Shown here piece after piece: positions 27,972 to 38,800 of a stretch of DNA of 64,000 bases. Both the position numbers and the translations under genes were made by a program. Within the stretch, counting starts at the first letter, position 1. Each line of letters begins with the position of its first letter. The stretch comes from Leuconostoc pseudomesenteroides KCTC 3652 (GTDB lineage Bacteria; Bacillota; Bacilli; Lactobacillales; Lactobacillaceae). The stretch covers positions 1 through 64,000 of the forward strand of contig NZ_BMBP01000011.1 of NCBI RefSeq assembly GCF_014634745.1, read 5' to 3'. Below the pieces are notes generated by a model. The model was not told the origin of the DNA. It made no database searches and worked only from the letters and a program-made list of their open reading frames with translations.

Positions 27972-28928
27972 TTAAAATCGTTGATCTGGATTATCGTCTT
28001 TCGTGACAAAACTTTTAATGATTGTCATGTCGCCATCTAATGCGTAAGATATTGCTTCATCGTCAAAAAGAATAAAACTGTCACCTTTTTTGACAGCAGT
28101 CTCGTTAACACGGCCTGCACCATCTATAACCGTGAATAATTCATAATGATGTGCCAAATTAAACATTGATAAACCACGAACAGATAGTTTCTCAACAGTA
28201 AACTTCACAGAGGTTACCAATCGCGTCACAATCGTTTGATCAACAATAGTGGTTGTTTGCTTTAAAACAGGATCATGATGTGGCACAGTCGTAACATCGA
28301 GTGCATCGGCAATCTGCAAATCACGCTTTTGTCCTGTCGTGGCATCAACACGGTCAAAGTCATAAAAGCGATACGTTGTATCGGAGCTTTGTTGCGTTTC
28401 TAAAGCGACAATTCCTGCTCCCAGCGCATGAAAAGTGCCAGCGGGAACATAGAAGAAGTCCCCTTTTTTAACAGGAACAGTTCGAAGCATATGATCCCAA
28501 TCTTCTTTTTCAACCATCGCCTTTAGTTCATCACGACTTTGCGCATAATGTCCATAATAAATTTTAGCATTTGGGGTCGCATCTAAAATGTACCAGCATT
28601 CAGTTTTGCCGTATTTTTCACGTGATTGTGTATCGTTTGGGTGAACTTGAATCGATAAATCTTGGTGCGCGTCAAGAATTTTAATTAACAACGGAAAGGC
28701 CTCATTGGCCTCATGACCACCAAAAAGATTGGGATTATCTTGCCATAATTGTGTTAAGGTTTGTCCAGCAAATGGGCCATCCTTGATGATTGATTCGCCA
28801 TTTTTATGGGCGGCAATAGCCCAAGCTTCACCAACGTGATCGCCTTTAATAGGAAAATGAAAATCTTTCAAGGCCGTACCACCCCAAATTTTATCGTGTA
28901 AGGCTGCTTCTAATATTACTAATGTCAT
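27972..28928 (-). CDS. manA: Mannose-6-phosphate isomerase, class I
   Basis: 318 aa zinc-dependent cupin enzyme that converts mannose-6-phosphate to fructose-6-phosphate, the step after uptake by the neighbouring mannose PTS. Signatures are the N-terminal KIWGGTALKDF, zinc-ligand region LDAHQDLSIQVHPND, and VPAGTFHALGAGIVALETQQSSD. It is the short bacterial form. The start is preceded only by a weak AGCGG that overlaps a cre box (28931-28944). It lies 35 bases downstream of the nitroreductase gene on the same strand. Confidence 0.95.
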   Translation of the reverse strand: MTLVILEAALHDKIWGGTALKDFHFPIKGDHVGEAWAIAAHKNGESIIKDGPFAGQTLTQLWQDNPNLFGGHEANEAFPLLIKILDAHQDLSIQVHPNDTQSREKYGKTECWYILDATPNAKIYYGHYAQSRDELKAMVEKEDWDHMLRTVPVKKGDFFYVPAGTFHALGAGIVALETQQSSDTTYRFYDFDRVDATTGQKRDLQIADALDVTTVPHHDPVLKQTTTIVDQTIVTRLVTSVKFTVEKLSVRGLSMFNLAHHYELFTVIDGAGRVNETAVKKGDSFILFDDEAISYALDGDMTIIKSFVTKDDNPDQRF

Positions 28929-28930
28929 TT

Positions 28931-28944
28931 TGTAACCGCTTTCA
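28931..28944. promoter_or_regulatory. cre box over the manA ribosome binding site
   Basis: TGTAACCGCTTTCA fits the cre consensus. It lies two bases upstream of the manA start codon, overlapping the Shine-Dalgarno region, where CcpA could act as a transcription roadblock. Binding is inferred. Confidence 0.55.
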
Positions 28945-28945
28945 T

Positions 28946-28978
28946 TTTAATTTAAATAAAAACTTATTTTAAATTAAA
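28946..28978. repeat. AT-only inverted repeat between nitroreductase and manA
   Basis: TTTAATTTAAATAA (28946-28959) pairs with TTATTTTAAATTAAA (28964-28978) with a one-base bulge. It may be a weak terminator or a structured spacer; the nitroreductase stop codon lies inside it. Confidence 0.45.
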
Positions 28979-29704
28979 GCCTTTATTTTGAGTGTATTGT
29001 GTCAATTCAGATGTGTCACGATTGGCTGTTAGCATTCTAACATTGTTGCTAATCCACGAACGAGTCACACCACGTTGCGCATAATAATCCGTCATGATTT
29101 TATCATATCGCATCACTGCCTCAACCATTTGTTCTTGATGATAACCATCTTTCATCAAAACACCGTCTAAATCAAGCTTTGGTTTAATACCAGGGTCTTG
29201 GGCCGGATAACCAATTGAGAATCCCATAACTGCTTTCACATACTTAGGTAGGTTGAGTTCTGATTCATAAAGCTCAAAAGCTTTTAAAGCGCCGGCCATG
29301 GTCACGCTTCCTAATCCAAGTGATTCAGCAGCGACTTGCGCACGTCCTAACGCAATACCAGCACTAATGATGCCACCTTCAAGCACATTATACCGCTTTA
29401 TATTTTCCTCAGCTAACGCTTTTTCTTCTGGCGTCAATCCGATGAGGTCTTTATTGTAATCCACTGCGACAACAAAGTAACGCGTAGCGGTTTCAATATA
29501 TTTCATCCCCACCTGAGCAGTAATTTCCGCCTTCAGCTTCTGTGAAGTAATTTCAATGAAGGTTACCGGTTGGTAATTATTCATGTTTGGTCCAGCGACA
29601 GCTGCATGAAAAATTTCTTGAACCTGTTCGTCTGTCACGGGGTCATCAGTGAAGGCACGTATCGACATATGTTGGTTCAATAAATCAAGGGTTGGGTTTG
29701 ACAT
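28964..29704 (-). CDS. NAD(P)H-dependent nitroreductase / flavin reductase
   Basis: 246 aa FMN-dependent oxidoreductase of the NfsA/FRP-like nitroreductase family. The family start HMSIRAFTDDPVTDEQVQEI and the FMN-phosphate region GPNMNNYQPVTFIEI are seen, as is the conserved SLGLGSVTMAGAL. The physiological substrate is unknown (quinones, nitroaromatics or flavins). The ATG at 29704 follows AAAGGA; an earlier in-frame start would add 14 unrelated residues. It is divergent from the FUSC gene across a palindromic operator-like site. Confidence 0.88.
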   Translation of the reverse strand: MSNPTLDLLNQHMSIRAFTDDPVTDEQVQEIFHAAVAGPNMNNYQPVTFIEITSQKLKAEITAQVGMKYIETATRYFVVAVDYNKDLIGLTPEEKALAEENIKRYNVLEGGIISAGIALGRAQVAAESLGLGSVTMAGALKAFELYESELNLPKYVKAVMGFSIGYPAQDPGIKPKLDLDGVLMKDGYHQEQMVEAVMRYDKIMTDYYAQRGVTRSWISNNVRMLTANRDTSELTQYTQNKGFNLK

Positions 29705-29760
29705 TTTGTCATTCCTTTCTAGAGCGTGTTTTGATTGTCTAAACAACCTACCTAGATAGT

Positions 29761-29776
29761 ATCACAAAGTTGTGAT
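29761..29776. promoter_or_regulatory. Palindromic operator-like site
   Basis: ATCACAA-AG-TTGTGAT, a perfect seven-base inverted repeat with a two-base centre. It lies between the divergent nitroreductase and FUSC genes, next to a minus-strand GATACT -10-like hexamer. A second shorter repeat, TTGTCTAAACAA, lies at about 29735. The regulator is unknown. Confidence 0.5.
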
Positions 29777-29806
29777 AAAATAACAAAATATTCATTGGAG
29801 AAATTT

Positions 29807-30289
29807 ATGCAAATAGGAAAATTTCGGTTAGGTTTAAGAACACTAAAGACAGCCTTCGCTGTTATGATCATTATCACATCTTTTTACTTTTTTAATCGGC
29901 CACCGTTTGTAGCTGCTTTAGCGGCAGTTTTTGCTTTACGAGAAAGTTGGGACAAAACCCTTAACTTTGCTAAAGTACGGCTAATATCAAACACGGTTGG
30001 TGGTGGTTTCGCGCTCATTTACTTTATCGTACGTGAACAAACTAACCATGCCCCATGGACTTCGATGATTCTACTACCACTATTGGTCATTGTCGCAATT
30101 GTTTTGCTTGACGGCTTCGATTACAATAGTGGCGTAATCGGTGCCATGGCTGCTTTGCTAATGATTTCATTAAATATTCCAGCCGGTGCCACTATTGTTT
30201 ATGTTTTTGAACGAATTGTGGATACTTTCATTGGTGTTGCTGTTGCCATCTTGATTAATCGCTTTGGATCACCAAAAAATGTTAATTAA
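29807..30289 (+). CDS. FUSC/aromatic acid exporter family membrane protein
   Basis: 160 aa, mostly hydrophobic, with four or five helices. The N-terminal pattern GLRTLKTAFAVMIIITSFYFF and ALRESWDKTL is typical of the short Firmicute ArAE/FUSC-like proteins. It probably exports organic acids or has a membrane role; this is not proven. The ATG at 29807 follows TTGGAG; a TTG four codons upstream is also possible. Its stop overlaps the stop of the convergent HAD gene by two bases, with no terminator between them. Confidence 0.8.
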   Translation: MQIGKFRLGLRTLKTAFAVMIIITSFYFFNRPPFVAALAAVFALRESWDKTLNFAKVRLISNTVGGGFALIYFIVREQTNHAPWTSMILLPLLVIVAIVLLDGFDYNSGVIGAMAALLMISLNIPAGATIVYVFERIVDTFIGVAVAILINRFGSPKNVN

Positions 30290-31104
30290 ATGCCTAAATA
30301 ATTTTCGATTGTTTTCAATACACCGTCGTTGACATTCACGTCAGCGGCTTTTTTTGTCACAGCATCTTGCATAAACGCTTCAGCGTTAGGCATCACAAAA
30401 CCATTTTCATATTTAGTCAGCATCTCTAAATCGTTACCATTATCGCCAAAGACCATCACTTCATCATCCAAAACATCATAGTAGTCTTGCAGCACTTGCA
30501 GTCCCGTTGCCTTATCAACACCACGCCCTAAAACGTCCACTGAGCCAAAACCAGAACCCGTAGCATGTAGCTCATCTCCAAAAACTTCACGTAGCGCAGC
30601 GACATGTTGTTGTACTTCATCATTTGGCCATACAAAAGTAATTTCTAAGATGTGGTCATCAACCGCCATTAATTTTTCAACTTGTTTGACGTTTGGATAG
30701 AATTGAAACACCATTTTAGCCACAGGGCCAGTGGCATGATTAGAAACATAGGTCGCATTATCGCCTGTCATAATAATAATATTTTCAGCAGATTCTGGAT
30801 TTTTTGCATTCCAATCAATGACTTTGGCTAATTGTTCCGCCGATAAATGAACTGAATAAAGTTGTTGTTCACTCGTCGCAACAACCGCACCATTTGAGCC
30901 AACAAAGTCTAATGCATACCCTTTGGCAATGGTCGGTGCAAACAGTTGTTGCAAATTTTTGACTTGACGTCCAGACGCCGCCACAAACTTCATATCCCGT
31001 TTGGTCATCTCTGACAATACACGCTCAAAGCGTGCTTGATTATACATATCATTAGCAGTTAAGAATGTACCATCCATGTCAGAAGCAATTAATTTAATCG
31101 GCAT
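30286..31104 (-). CDS. Cof-type HAD-IIB phosphatase
   Basis: 272 aa. HAD motif I is LIASDMDGTFL with the nucleophile Asp, followed by a C2B cap and motif IV VMVFGDNGNDLEML. The family dephosphorylates sugar phosphates, FMN or PLP precursors; the substrate is not predictable. The start follows TAGGAGATGAAC. It is a single gene, convergent with the FUSC gene. Confidence 0.9.
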   Translation of the reverse strand: MPIKLIASDMDGTFLTANDMYNQARFERVLSEMTKRDMKFVAASGRQVKNLQQLFAPTIAKGYALDFVGSNGAVVATSEQQLYSVHLSAEQLAKVIDWNAKNPESAENIIIMTGDNATYVSNHATGPVAKMVFQFYPNVKQVEKLMAVDDHILEITFVWPNDEVQQHVAALREVFGDELHATGSGFGSVDVLGRGVDKATGLQVLQDYYDVLDDEVMVFGDNGNDLEMLTKYENGFVMPNAEAFMQDAVTKKAADVNVNDGVLKTIENYLGI

Positions 31105-31443
31105 TGTTCATCTCCTAGTCGTAAATATAACTTTATTATTATACCATCTCTTGGTATTACTGCAAAACGAGTAACTTTCCCCGACTTTTCCCCAACCAAA
31201 CAATCACTTCCGATAGCAAGGTGTACATATACAAATAAATCTAGCCGTTCTTAATACTAGTATATGGTAAATCCGGTGAAGGAACCGTTTTTTCTACGGC
31301 ATCTGGTGTCAAAATGATAAACCACGTAAGTTTCAATAAACATTTTAGAATAAATCAAAAAAGGTGATGAACTTCTCCGCCAAGGACAATCTCCACCTCT
31401 AATGTGAGTAGATTTTTAATGTTAAGAGCAAATCAAAGAGCAC
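31105..31443. other. Gene-free stretch, possible insertion-sequence remnant
   Basis: No frame longer than about 30 codons that I can support. It marks the boundary between the core genes and the polysaccharide locus. On the minus strand a GGTG...CACC arrangement followed by six T (about 31364-31400) could be a weak terminator for the polysaccharide operon. The end next to rmlD reads GGTGCTCTTTGATTTGC on the minus strand, which loosely recalls the ends of ISL3-type elements. This resemblance is unverified. Confidence 0.3.
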
Positions 31444-32277
31444 CTATCTATATAAAAATCGCTTTAATGCCTCACGCCAACTTGGTATCTTAAATCCTGT
31501 TTCCTTCGCCTTCTCTAAGTTCATCACTGAATGCTTTGGTCGATACGCTTTTTGCGGAAATTCTGCACTAGTCACTGGTTCGACCACCACTGTGGTATCT
31601 TTTAAGATCTCTTTTGCAAAGTCAAACCATGTCGCAGTCTCATCATTCGACAAATGATATATTCCGTATGTCGCCTCGACCGCTATCAAATGCAACATGA
31701 ACTCGGCTAATGTTCTGGTCCACGTTGGTCGGCCCAATTGATCATTAACTACCGTCAGTTTAGGATGGCTTTCTGCCAATCGTTGCATCGTATAGACAAA
31801 GTTATTTCCAAATTCGCCAAACACCCAACTCGTTCTAACAATATACGCTGCTGCCCCACTCTCTATGACAGCTAATTCACCAGCTAATTTGGCACGCCCA
31901 TAAGCGTTTCTTGGATTAACTGGATCTGTCTCGCGATATTCTCCAACATTCAGCCCATCAAAAACATAGTCTGTCGACACTGCCACTAGTTTGGCGCCAT
32001 ATTGTTTGGTAGCGTCGGCGATATTCTTGGTGCCTGTTACGTTAACCTGCCAATTCATGGCGCGTCCTTCATCTTCGGCCAAGTCCACTTTTGTATACGC
32101 AGCCGCATGGAGCACAACGTCCGGTTGTTCTGCTTTAAAAGTTGCCATCACTGCTTCACGATTTGTAATATCTAACGCCTTTGAATCATAGGCAACAAAT
32201 GTTAACCCACGCTCGCGTAACAACTTTTGCAATTCTTGACCTAACTGTCCATGCGCGCCTGTTATTAAGTATTTCAT
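31444..32277 (-). CDS. rmlD: dTDP-4-dehydrorhamnose reductase
   Basis: 277 aa short-chain dehydrogenase/reductase that performs the last step to dTDP-L-rhamnose. The Rossmann motif TGAHGQLGQEL is at the N-terminus and the catalytic YGRAK in the middle; STDYVFDG is typical. Last gene of the rmlA-rmlC-rmlB-rmlD block and of the polysaccharide operon. Confidence 0.96.
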   Translation of the reverse strand: MKYLITGAHGQLGQELQKLLRERGLTFVAYDSKALDITNREAVMATFKAEQPDVVLHAAAYTKVDLAEDEGRAMNWQVNVTGTKNIADATKQYGAKLVAVSTDYVFDGLNVGEYRETDPVNPRNAYGRAKLAGELAVIESGAAAYIVRTSWVFGEFGNNFVYTMQRLAESHPKLTVVNDQLGRPTWTRTLAEFMLHLIAVEATYGIYHLSNDETATWFDFAKEILKDTTVVVEPVTSAEFPQKAYRPKHSVMNLEKAKETGFKIPSWREALKRFLYR

Positions 32278-32316
32278 ATTCCCTCCGAAAAAAAGGCCGC
32301 TTCCGCTGACCTTTGG

Positions 32317-33965
<1,649 letters not shown>

Positions 33966-33967
33966 AT

Positions 33968-34840
33968 TTATCCTTCTTCCGCCACAATTCTTAACAAATA
34001 TTGGCCATAATCATTCTTTTTCAATGGTTGCGCCAGCTTCTCTAATTGCGCGATGTCGATATACCCCATCCGGTAAGCAATTTCTTCTAAGGAAGCCACT
34101 TTTAAGTTCTGTTGCTTTTGGATTGTGGCAATGAATGAGGAAGCTTCCAACAAAGAATCATGTGTGCCAGTATCTAGCCAAGCATAACCACGACCCATGA
34201 CCTGAACATCCAAATCACCACGCTCTAAGTAAGCTTGGTTAATATCAGAAATTTCAATTTCACCACGCGCTGATGGTTTCACATTGGCAGCTATCTCGAC
34301 CACGTCATTGTCATAGAAATAAAGACCAGTCACCGCATAATTTGATTGCGGCTGTGCAGGCTTTTCGACAATCGATATTGCCTTACCAGCTTGATCAAAG
34401 TCAACCACACCAAAACGTTCTGGATCTTTCACTTGATAACCAAACACTGTCGCACCAGTTGTTTTCAAAGCGGCTGCTTGTAACTTCTCTGATAGCCCAG
34501 CACCGTAGAAAATGTTATCGCCCAGTACCAACGCTACCGAATCATTGCCAATAAAGTCAGCACCAACGATAAATGCATCGGCCAAGCCACGAGGTTCTTC
34601 TTGAATGGCATAGTCAATCTTTAACCCAAGATCATGACCATTACCGAATAATTCTTCAAATTGTCCAACATATTCTGGCGTCGAAATTAACAAAATATCC
34701 GTAATACCCGCTAACATCAAAACAGACAACGGATAATAAATCATTGGCTTGTCATAAATTGGCACCAATTGCTTACTAGTTGCTTTGGTAATTGGATAAA
34801 GTCTTGTGCCGGACCCTCCGGCTAGGATAATGCCTTTCAT
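33968..34840 (-). CDS. rmlA: Glucose-1-phosphate thymidylyltransferase
   Basis: 290 aa from the ATG at 34840, which follows AAGGAGGG; an upstream in-frame start (34918) overlaps wzx and is rejected. Makes dTDP-glucose from dTTP and glucose-1-phosphate. The nucleotidyltransferase signature [18 protein letters not shown] and the EKPAQP motif are present. First gene of the dTDP-rhamnose pathway block, which supplies the rhamnosyltransferases upstream in the operon. Confidence 0.97.
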   Translation of the reverse strand: MKGIILAGGSGTRLYPITKATSKQLVPIYDKPMIYYPLSVLMLAGITDILLISTPEYVGQFEELFGNGHDLGLKIDYAIQEEPRGLADAFIVGADFIGNDSVALVLGDNIFYGAGLSEKLQAAALKTTGATVFGYQVKDPERFGVVDFDQAGKAISIVEKPAQPQSNYAVTGLYFYDNDVVEIAANVKPSARGEIEISDINQAYLERGDLDVQVMGRGYAWLDTGTHDSLLEASSFIATIQKQQNLKVASLEEIAYRMGYIDIAQLEKLAQPLKKNDYGQYLLRIVAEEG

Positions 34841-34889
34841 TTTTTCCCTCCTTATCGAGTATACTAATTTTTTAGTTTTTAGCCAATAT

Positions 34890-36437
34890 TTATGACTTAA
34901 AGTGTTGTAGTAGAGCAACGATACTAAAAGCCTCTAAATCTTTTGGATAAAAAATCTTATTCAAAATCATAAACATAACGAAAGCCGCTAGCTCTGCTAG
35001 AATTGCAATTAGAACACCATTTACAAATTTTTGACCTGAAAAGTTTTCCACAGTATACACTATTACAAAAATAACTATCGCACTACCAATTATATAAGAT
35101 ATATAAAGACATAAAAAACGCCGCACTTTTGTATTTAAACCATAGCGAAGAACAATCCATGATTCCCAAAAGACATTAACAAGTAAATTACTGGTAATGG
35201 TTCCAATTAAAACACCAGAAATACCCAAATCAGTATATTTAACCAAAGTCCAAGACACAACTAGATTAACTAATGATTCAAATATTGGTTTCCATCGTGC
35301 ATACCAATAAAGCCCATAAGCATTCGTATAATTAATAACACTTTGCCTTAAACTCTGAAAAACAAAATTCAGAGAAATAATCAAAAGTGGCAGGAATGAA
35401 TACACCATTTTATTACCTAACCATAGTGTCACAAAAGTTGATGAAAAAGCACTAAATCCAACCGCTACTAGAATAGACAATAAACTACTGATATAAAAGT
35501 ATTTATAAAAGACCTCCTCTTTCTTCTTTTGACTCTCTTTAGAAGCTCCCAAATTGCCAATAGAAGAAGTGACAGCAGATATTAGTTGCCCCATAACTTG
35601 GGTCAAACCAGTAATAATCATTGTGTAGTTAGCATACATGGCAACAGATGTCAGACCAATATAGTAAGAAAGTAATAAGTTATCGGTACCATTCACAATG
35701 ATTCCGCCCATTTTTGCTGAGAGCATCCCACTGATGTTTTTCTTCATATATCCAATGACCTTACCGCTTACTTTTTCTTGACGGTATTCTTGTAAGTATG
35801 GATACAACTTATCGACTACTCGTGATACATGGTAGTTTGATACAAACATGATTACGGCTTGAATCACGAGAAAAAGATAGAAATTTTTAAATATATATAA
35901 AGTAGCGATTTGAAGCAATTGACCGGCAATATTATAGCCAACTGTATTTAAAGTATTTATATATCCTTTTTGATCTGCAAGCAAGAGTGTTCTTTTGTAA
36001 GTCAGAAGATAAGAAAGGACAGTGTTTGATAATGCCAGTAAGAATGCGATATATACATTAATATCTAAATGACTGACCCCTCCATTTATAAGTTTGGGGA
36101 CAAAGGGTGTTAAAATCAAGCCTCCTACCAATACAAATAATGCAATATAACGATACCATTTTTTGAAAAGGTTCATGATAGCTACAATTTGCGGTTTATC
36201 ATCATTAACCAGAGGATCAAATAAGGAAAAAGTAATTGCAGCACCTAAGCCGAGCTCAGCAAAGTTTAGATATCCTAATAAATTAAGAAACAGTCCGTTC
36301 AGTCCCAAAAATTCGGCACCCAATACATTAATAAAAACAGATCGGGAAATAAATTGCATAATTAATTGTACTAATTGTGCTGTACTAGCAACTACAGAGT
36401 TAATCGTCGCTGCTTTTGTTCGAGTTAATTTATTCAT
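34890..36437 (-). CDS. wzx: Polysaccharide flippase Wzx
   Basis: 515 aa with about 12-14 transmembrane helices, MATE/MVF-type oligosaccharidyl-lipid flippase. N-terminal [18 protein letters not shown] and [20 protein letters not shown] are typical of lactic acid bacterial repeat-unit transporters. It moves the undecaprenyl-linked repeat unit to the outer face of the membrane. It overlaps the wzy stop by four bases and is AT-rich like its neighbours. Confidence 0.93.
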   Translation of the reverse strand: MNKLTRTKAATINSVVASTAQLVQLIMQFISRSVFINVLGAEFLGLNGLFLNLLGYLNFAELGLGAAITFSLFDPLVNDDKPQIVAIMNLFKKWYRYIALFVLVGGLILTPFVPKLINGGVSHLDINVYIAFLLALSNTVLSYLLTYKRTLLLADQKGYINTLNTVGYNIAGQLLQIATLYIFKNFYLFLVIQAVIMFVSNYHVSRVVDKLYPYLQEYRQEKVSGKVIGYMKKNISGMLSAKMGGIIVNGTDNLLLSYYIGLTSVAMYANYTMIITGLTQVMGQLISAVTSSIGNLGASKESQKKKEEVFYKYFYISSLLSILVAVGFSAFSSTFVTLWLGNKMVYSFLPLLIISLNFVFQSLRQSVINYTNAYGLYWYARWKPIFESLVNLVVSWTLVKYTDLGISGVLIGTITSNLLVNVFWESWIVLRYGLNTKVRRFLCLYISYIIGSAIVIFVIVYTVENFSGQKFVNGVLIAILAELAAFVMFMILNKIFYPKDLEAFSIVALLQHFKS

Positions 36438-37693
36438 AATAGATTGTTTTTCTCTTTTAAGTTTTCATAAGCGTCAGGAGATTTATTCAAAGAACATAAA
36501 GTTATAAATCCAGCAATTCCCACAGCATAACTAATATTATTGGCAAAACCTATTATTAGAATAGACAAGCTTAAGGATGCTAGTATATACTGATCTTCTC
36601 TCAATGATTGTACAAATGTCTGTCGATGGGCTATAAATATTATTAACAGTCCTAACAATCCTAAATCAAAAAAAATATACATGAAAAAATTGTCAACAAC
36701 ATATCGTCCGTTTATATTCATAGTAGCATTAGCAAGATTTTGCCATCTATTAGAAAAATTTTGCCCTATAAGAATATTTTTCGTACCAAAACTCAACACC
36801 GACTCATAGTACTTAATACCATCAAATCTACTTAATAATGATGGCAACTTTTCAAAAATACTATCGGGTATTTTTGAAATAATCCACTGACTTACTAATC
36901 CTATAAACCATAGACTATAATATGTCCATTTATACAGGAACTGTTTTTCTTTATACACTCGCTTAGTGATTATATAAAAACTCAAACCCACAATAATAGT
37001 ACTTGTCAAAGTCAAAAAGGAAGTTAAGTAAAATACACCTCGAATCATGTTTCTCCATTTAGTGTGTGGCCACATTTCAATGATTGCTATACAACAAAGG
37101 CACAAAATTCCTAACCCAAGTCCTGAGCCCATTGTCCCTGAAGCACGAACTAAATAATTTGCATTCAGCAATGACGAATCTCCAGTTCCACCTTGACCGA
37201 CTATATAATAGATAGAACTAACAATTTGTTGCCCATTAATACTTGTTGGTAGAAGCGGGCTTTTTAAGACAAACTGAAATATACCAAGTACTGATTCAAT
37301 TAGTCCAAAATATACAACTAACAGAAAATGACGATCACCTATTTTGTGTTTTGTAATTGGACGCAACCACAATATTATAAACATAAACAAGAAAGGTAGA
37401 TAACGAACTAATGTAGACTTTATTTCAGATGTAACAGAATAACTAGGTGAAGAAGCTATAGAAAATCCAACTAACAGAAGAAATAATACCAGACATACAA
37501 ATCCCTTCACTGAAAAAAAAGCTTTTGTTGTTAATATGTAAAGTAGAATAATAAGCAAAAACAATATAGGAATCAGCAATTTGGTAAGAAAGTTAGACTG
37601 CGTAAGTTGCACTATTGTTGGTGAAGATAATACAAAAAAAATAATAATAATAAACGGTTGAATACCTTTTACAATCCACTGATTCTGCGTCAT
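36434..37693 (-). CDS. wzy: O-antigen/EPS polymerase Wzy
   Basis: 419 aa with about 11-12 hydrophobic helices and one long extracytoplasmic loop, the Wzy pattern. Sequence similarity is inherently low in this family, so the call rests on topology and position between the glycosyltransferases and wzx. The ATG at 37693 follows GGAAG; a TTG at 37717 is less likely. It would polymerise flipped repeat units outside the cell. Confidence 0.8.
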   Translation of the reverse strand: MTQNQWIVKGIQPFIIIIFFVLSSPTIVQLTQSNFLTKLLIPILFLLIILLYILTTKAFFSVKGFVCLVLFLLLVGFSIASSPSYSVTSEIKSTLVRYLPFLFMFIILWLRPITKHKIGDRHFLLVVYFGLIESVLGIFQFVLKSPLLPTSINGQQIVSSIYYIVGQGGTGDSSLLNANYLVRASGTMGSGLGLGILCLCCIAIIEMWPHTKWRNMIRGVFYLTSFLTLTSTIIVGLSFYIITKRVYKEKQFLYKWTYYSLWFIGLVSQWIISKIPDSIFEKLPSLLSRFDGIKYYESVLSFGTKNILIGQNFSNRWQNLANATMNINGRYVVDNFFMYIFFDLGLLGLLIIFIAHRQTFVQSLREDQYILASLSLSILIIGFANNISYAVGIAGFITLCSLNKSPDAYENLKEKNNLL

Positions 37694-37700
37694 ATTTATA

Positions 37701-38786
37701 TTACTTCCAATCTTCAAAAATTGAGTTTAATTTGTAAAAAGATACTTCCTTTGAAAGTTTCTTAACTAAATTGTAACCATTTTCAGCCATGGTAATTCTT
37801 TTATAGTTATCGTCTAATAGGCTAATAATATCTTTAGACATTTGTTCCTTATCACCAACTTCAGACAAAAGAGCTGTTTGTTGGTTGATTCCAAAATCAT
37901 TAACTCCCCCATTCTTTGAACTAACAAGTGCTGCGCCGCACATCATAGCTTCAGTAGCAGTTAATCCCCATCCTTCTATACGGCTAGGAAACAAGTATAT
38001 CGCTGATTGATTATATAAATCCTTTAATTGTTTTGATGTCGCATTTTGGGTGTAAGAAAAATATTCTGGGAGATTTTCAGGCACATGTGGGGTGCCAAAA
38101 AGTTTTACTTCTAAATCTGGTATCTTATCATGTACCTTTTTTAACACTTCAATACCTTCTGCTGTTCCTTTGAAAGGATTATCGTGATTTAGCATACTTA
38201 CAACATGTTTTCTATTAGTCAAACTATTTGATATATCAAACTCTTCACTATTAACAAAGTTCTTAACAACCTCAGCCTTAACACCTAATTCATTTTGCAA
38301 CATTTCTTTTAACCAACTGGCTACTACTATGCGCTTCATGTCAAATGACCATGTTGGCTTAACAAATTCAGCTGGTCCAAATATTCGCTCATCATGTTGA
38401 ATAAAATAAACTTTTGTTCCTTTTCTTGAGGATAATTTATTTACTGTATAGGCTGTTGTCCATGCTGTAGCAATAACAATATCACTGTCTGGAAAATACT
38501 TTTCTTGGGGTAAAACGAAGTTAAGTTTAATACGACTATCCAAATTAAACCATGTTACCTTTTCTTTTGATTCAACAAGAATGCCAACATGATACAAAAT
38601 ATTGCGTTTTATTTTGCCTAACACACCTCGCAGACCAACACACTTATTTGGCACCCTATCATATAGAGTGAAATTTATTGTTACGTCATCTCCATTAGAC
38701 GCAAACATATTTGCATACTCGTAAATAACTTTATATCCACCAATAGGATGATCCGAATTATTAGGTAATACAAAACTAATTTTCAT
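37701..38786 (-). CDS. GT4-type glycosyltransferase
   Basis: 361 aa retaining GT-B transferase. The C-terminal nucleotide-sugar site shows PSRIEGWGLTATEAMMCGAALVSS (the E-x7-E motif). The N-terminal half binds the lipid-linked acceptor (FVLPNNSDHPIGGYKVIYEYA). The ATG at 38786 follows GCGAGGT. Donor and linkage cannot be read from sequence. It is probably the transferase that adds a late sugar or side branch of the repeat unit. Confidence 0.85.
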   Translation of the reverse strand: MKISFVLPNNSDHPIGGYKVIYEYANMFASNGDDVTINFTLYDRVPNKCVGLRGVLGKIKRNILYHVGILVESKEKVTWFNLDSRIKLNFVLPQEKYFPDSDIVIATAWTTAYTVNKLSSRKGTKVYFIQHDERIFGPAEFVKPTWSFDMKRIVVASWLKEMLQNELGVKAEVVKNFVNSEEFDISNSLTNRKHVVSMLNHDNPFKGTAEGIEVLKKVHDKIPDLEVKLFGTPHVPENLPEYFSYTQNATSKQLKDLYNQSAIYLFPSRIEGWGLTATEAMMCGAALVSSKNGGVNDFGINQQTALLSEVGDKEQMSKDIISLLDDNYKRITMAENGYNLVKKLSKEVSFYKLNSIFEDWK

Positions 38787-38800
38787 AGTAACCTCGCTAT

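Noticed and set aside
28946-28978. Strong terminator between nitroreductase and manA
   Set aside because: The stem is purely A/T with no G/C pairs, too weak for a confident terminator; recorded as a repeat.
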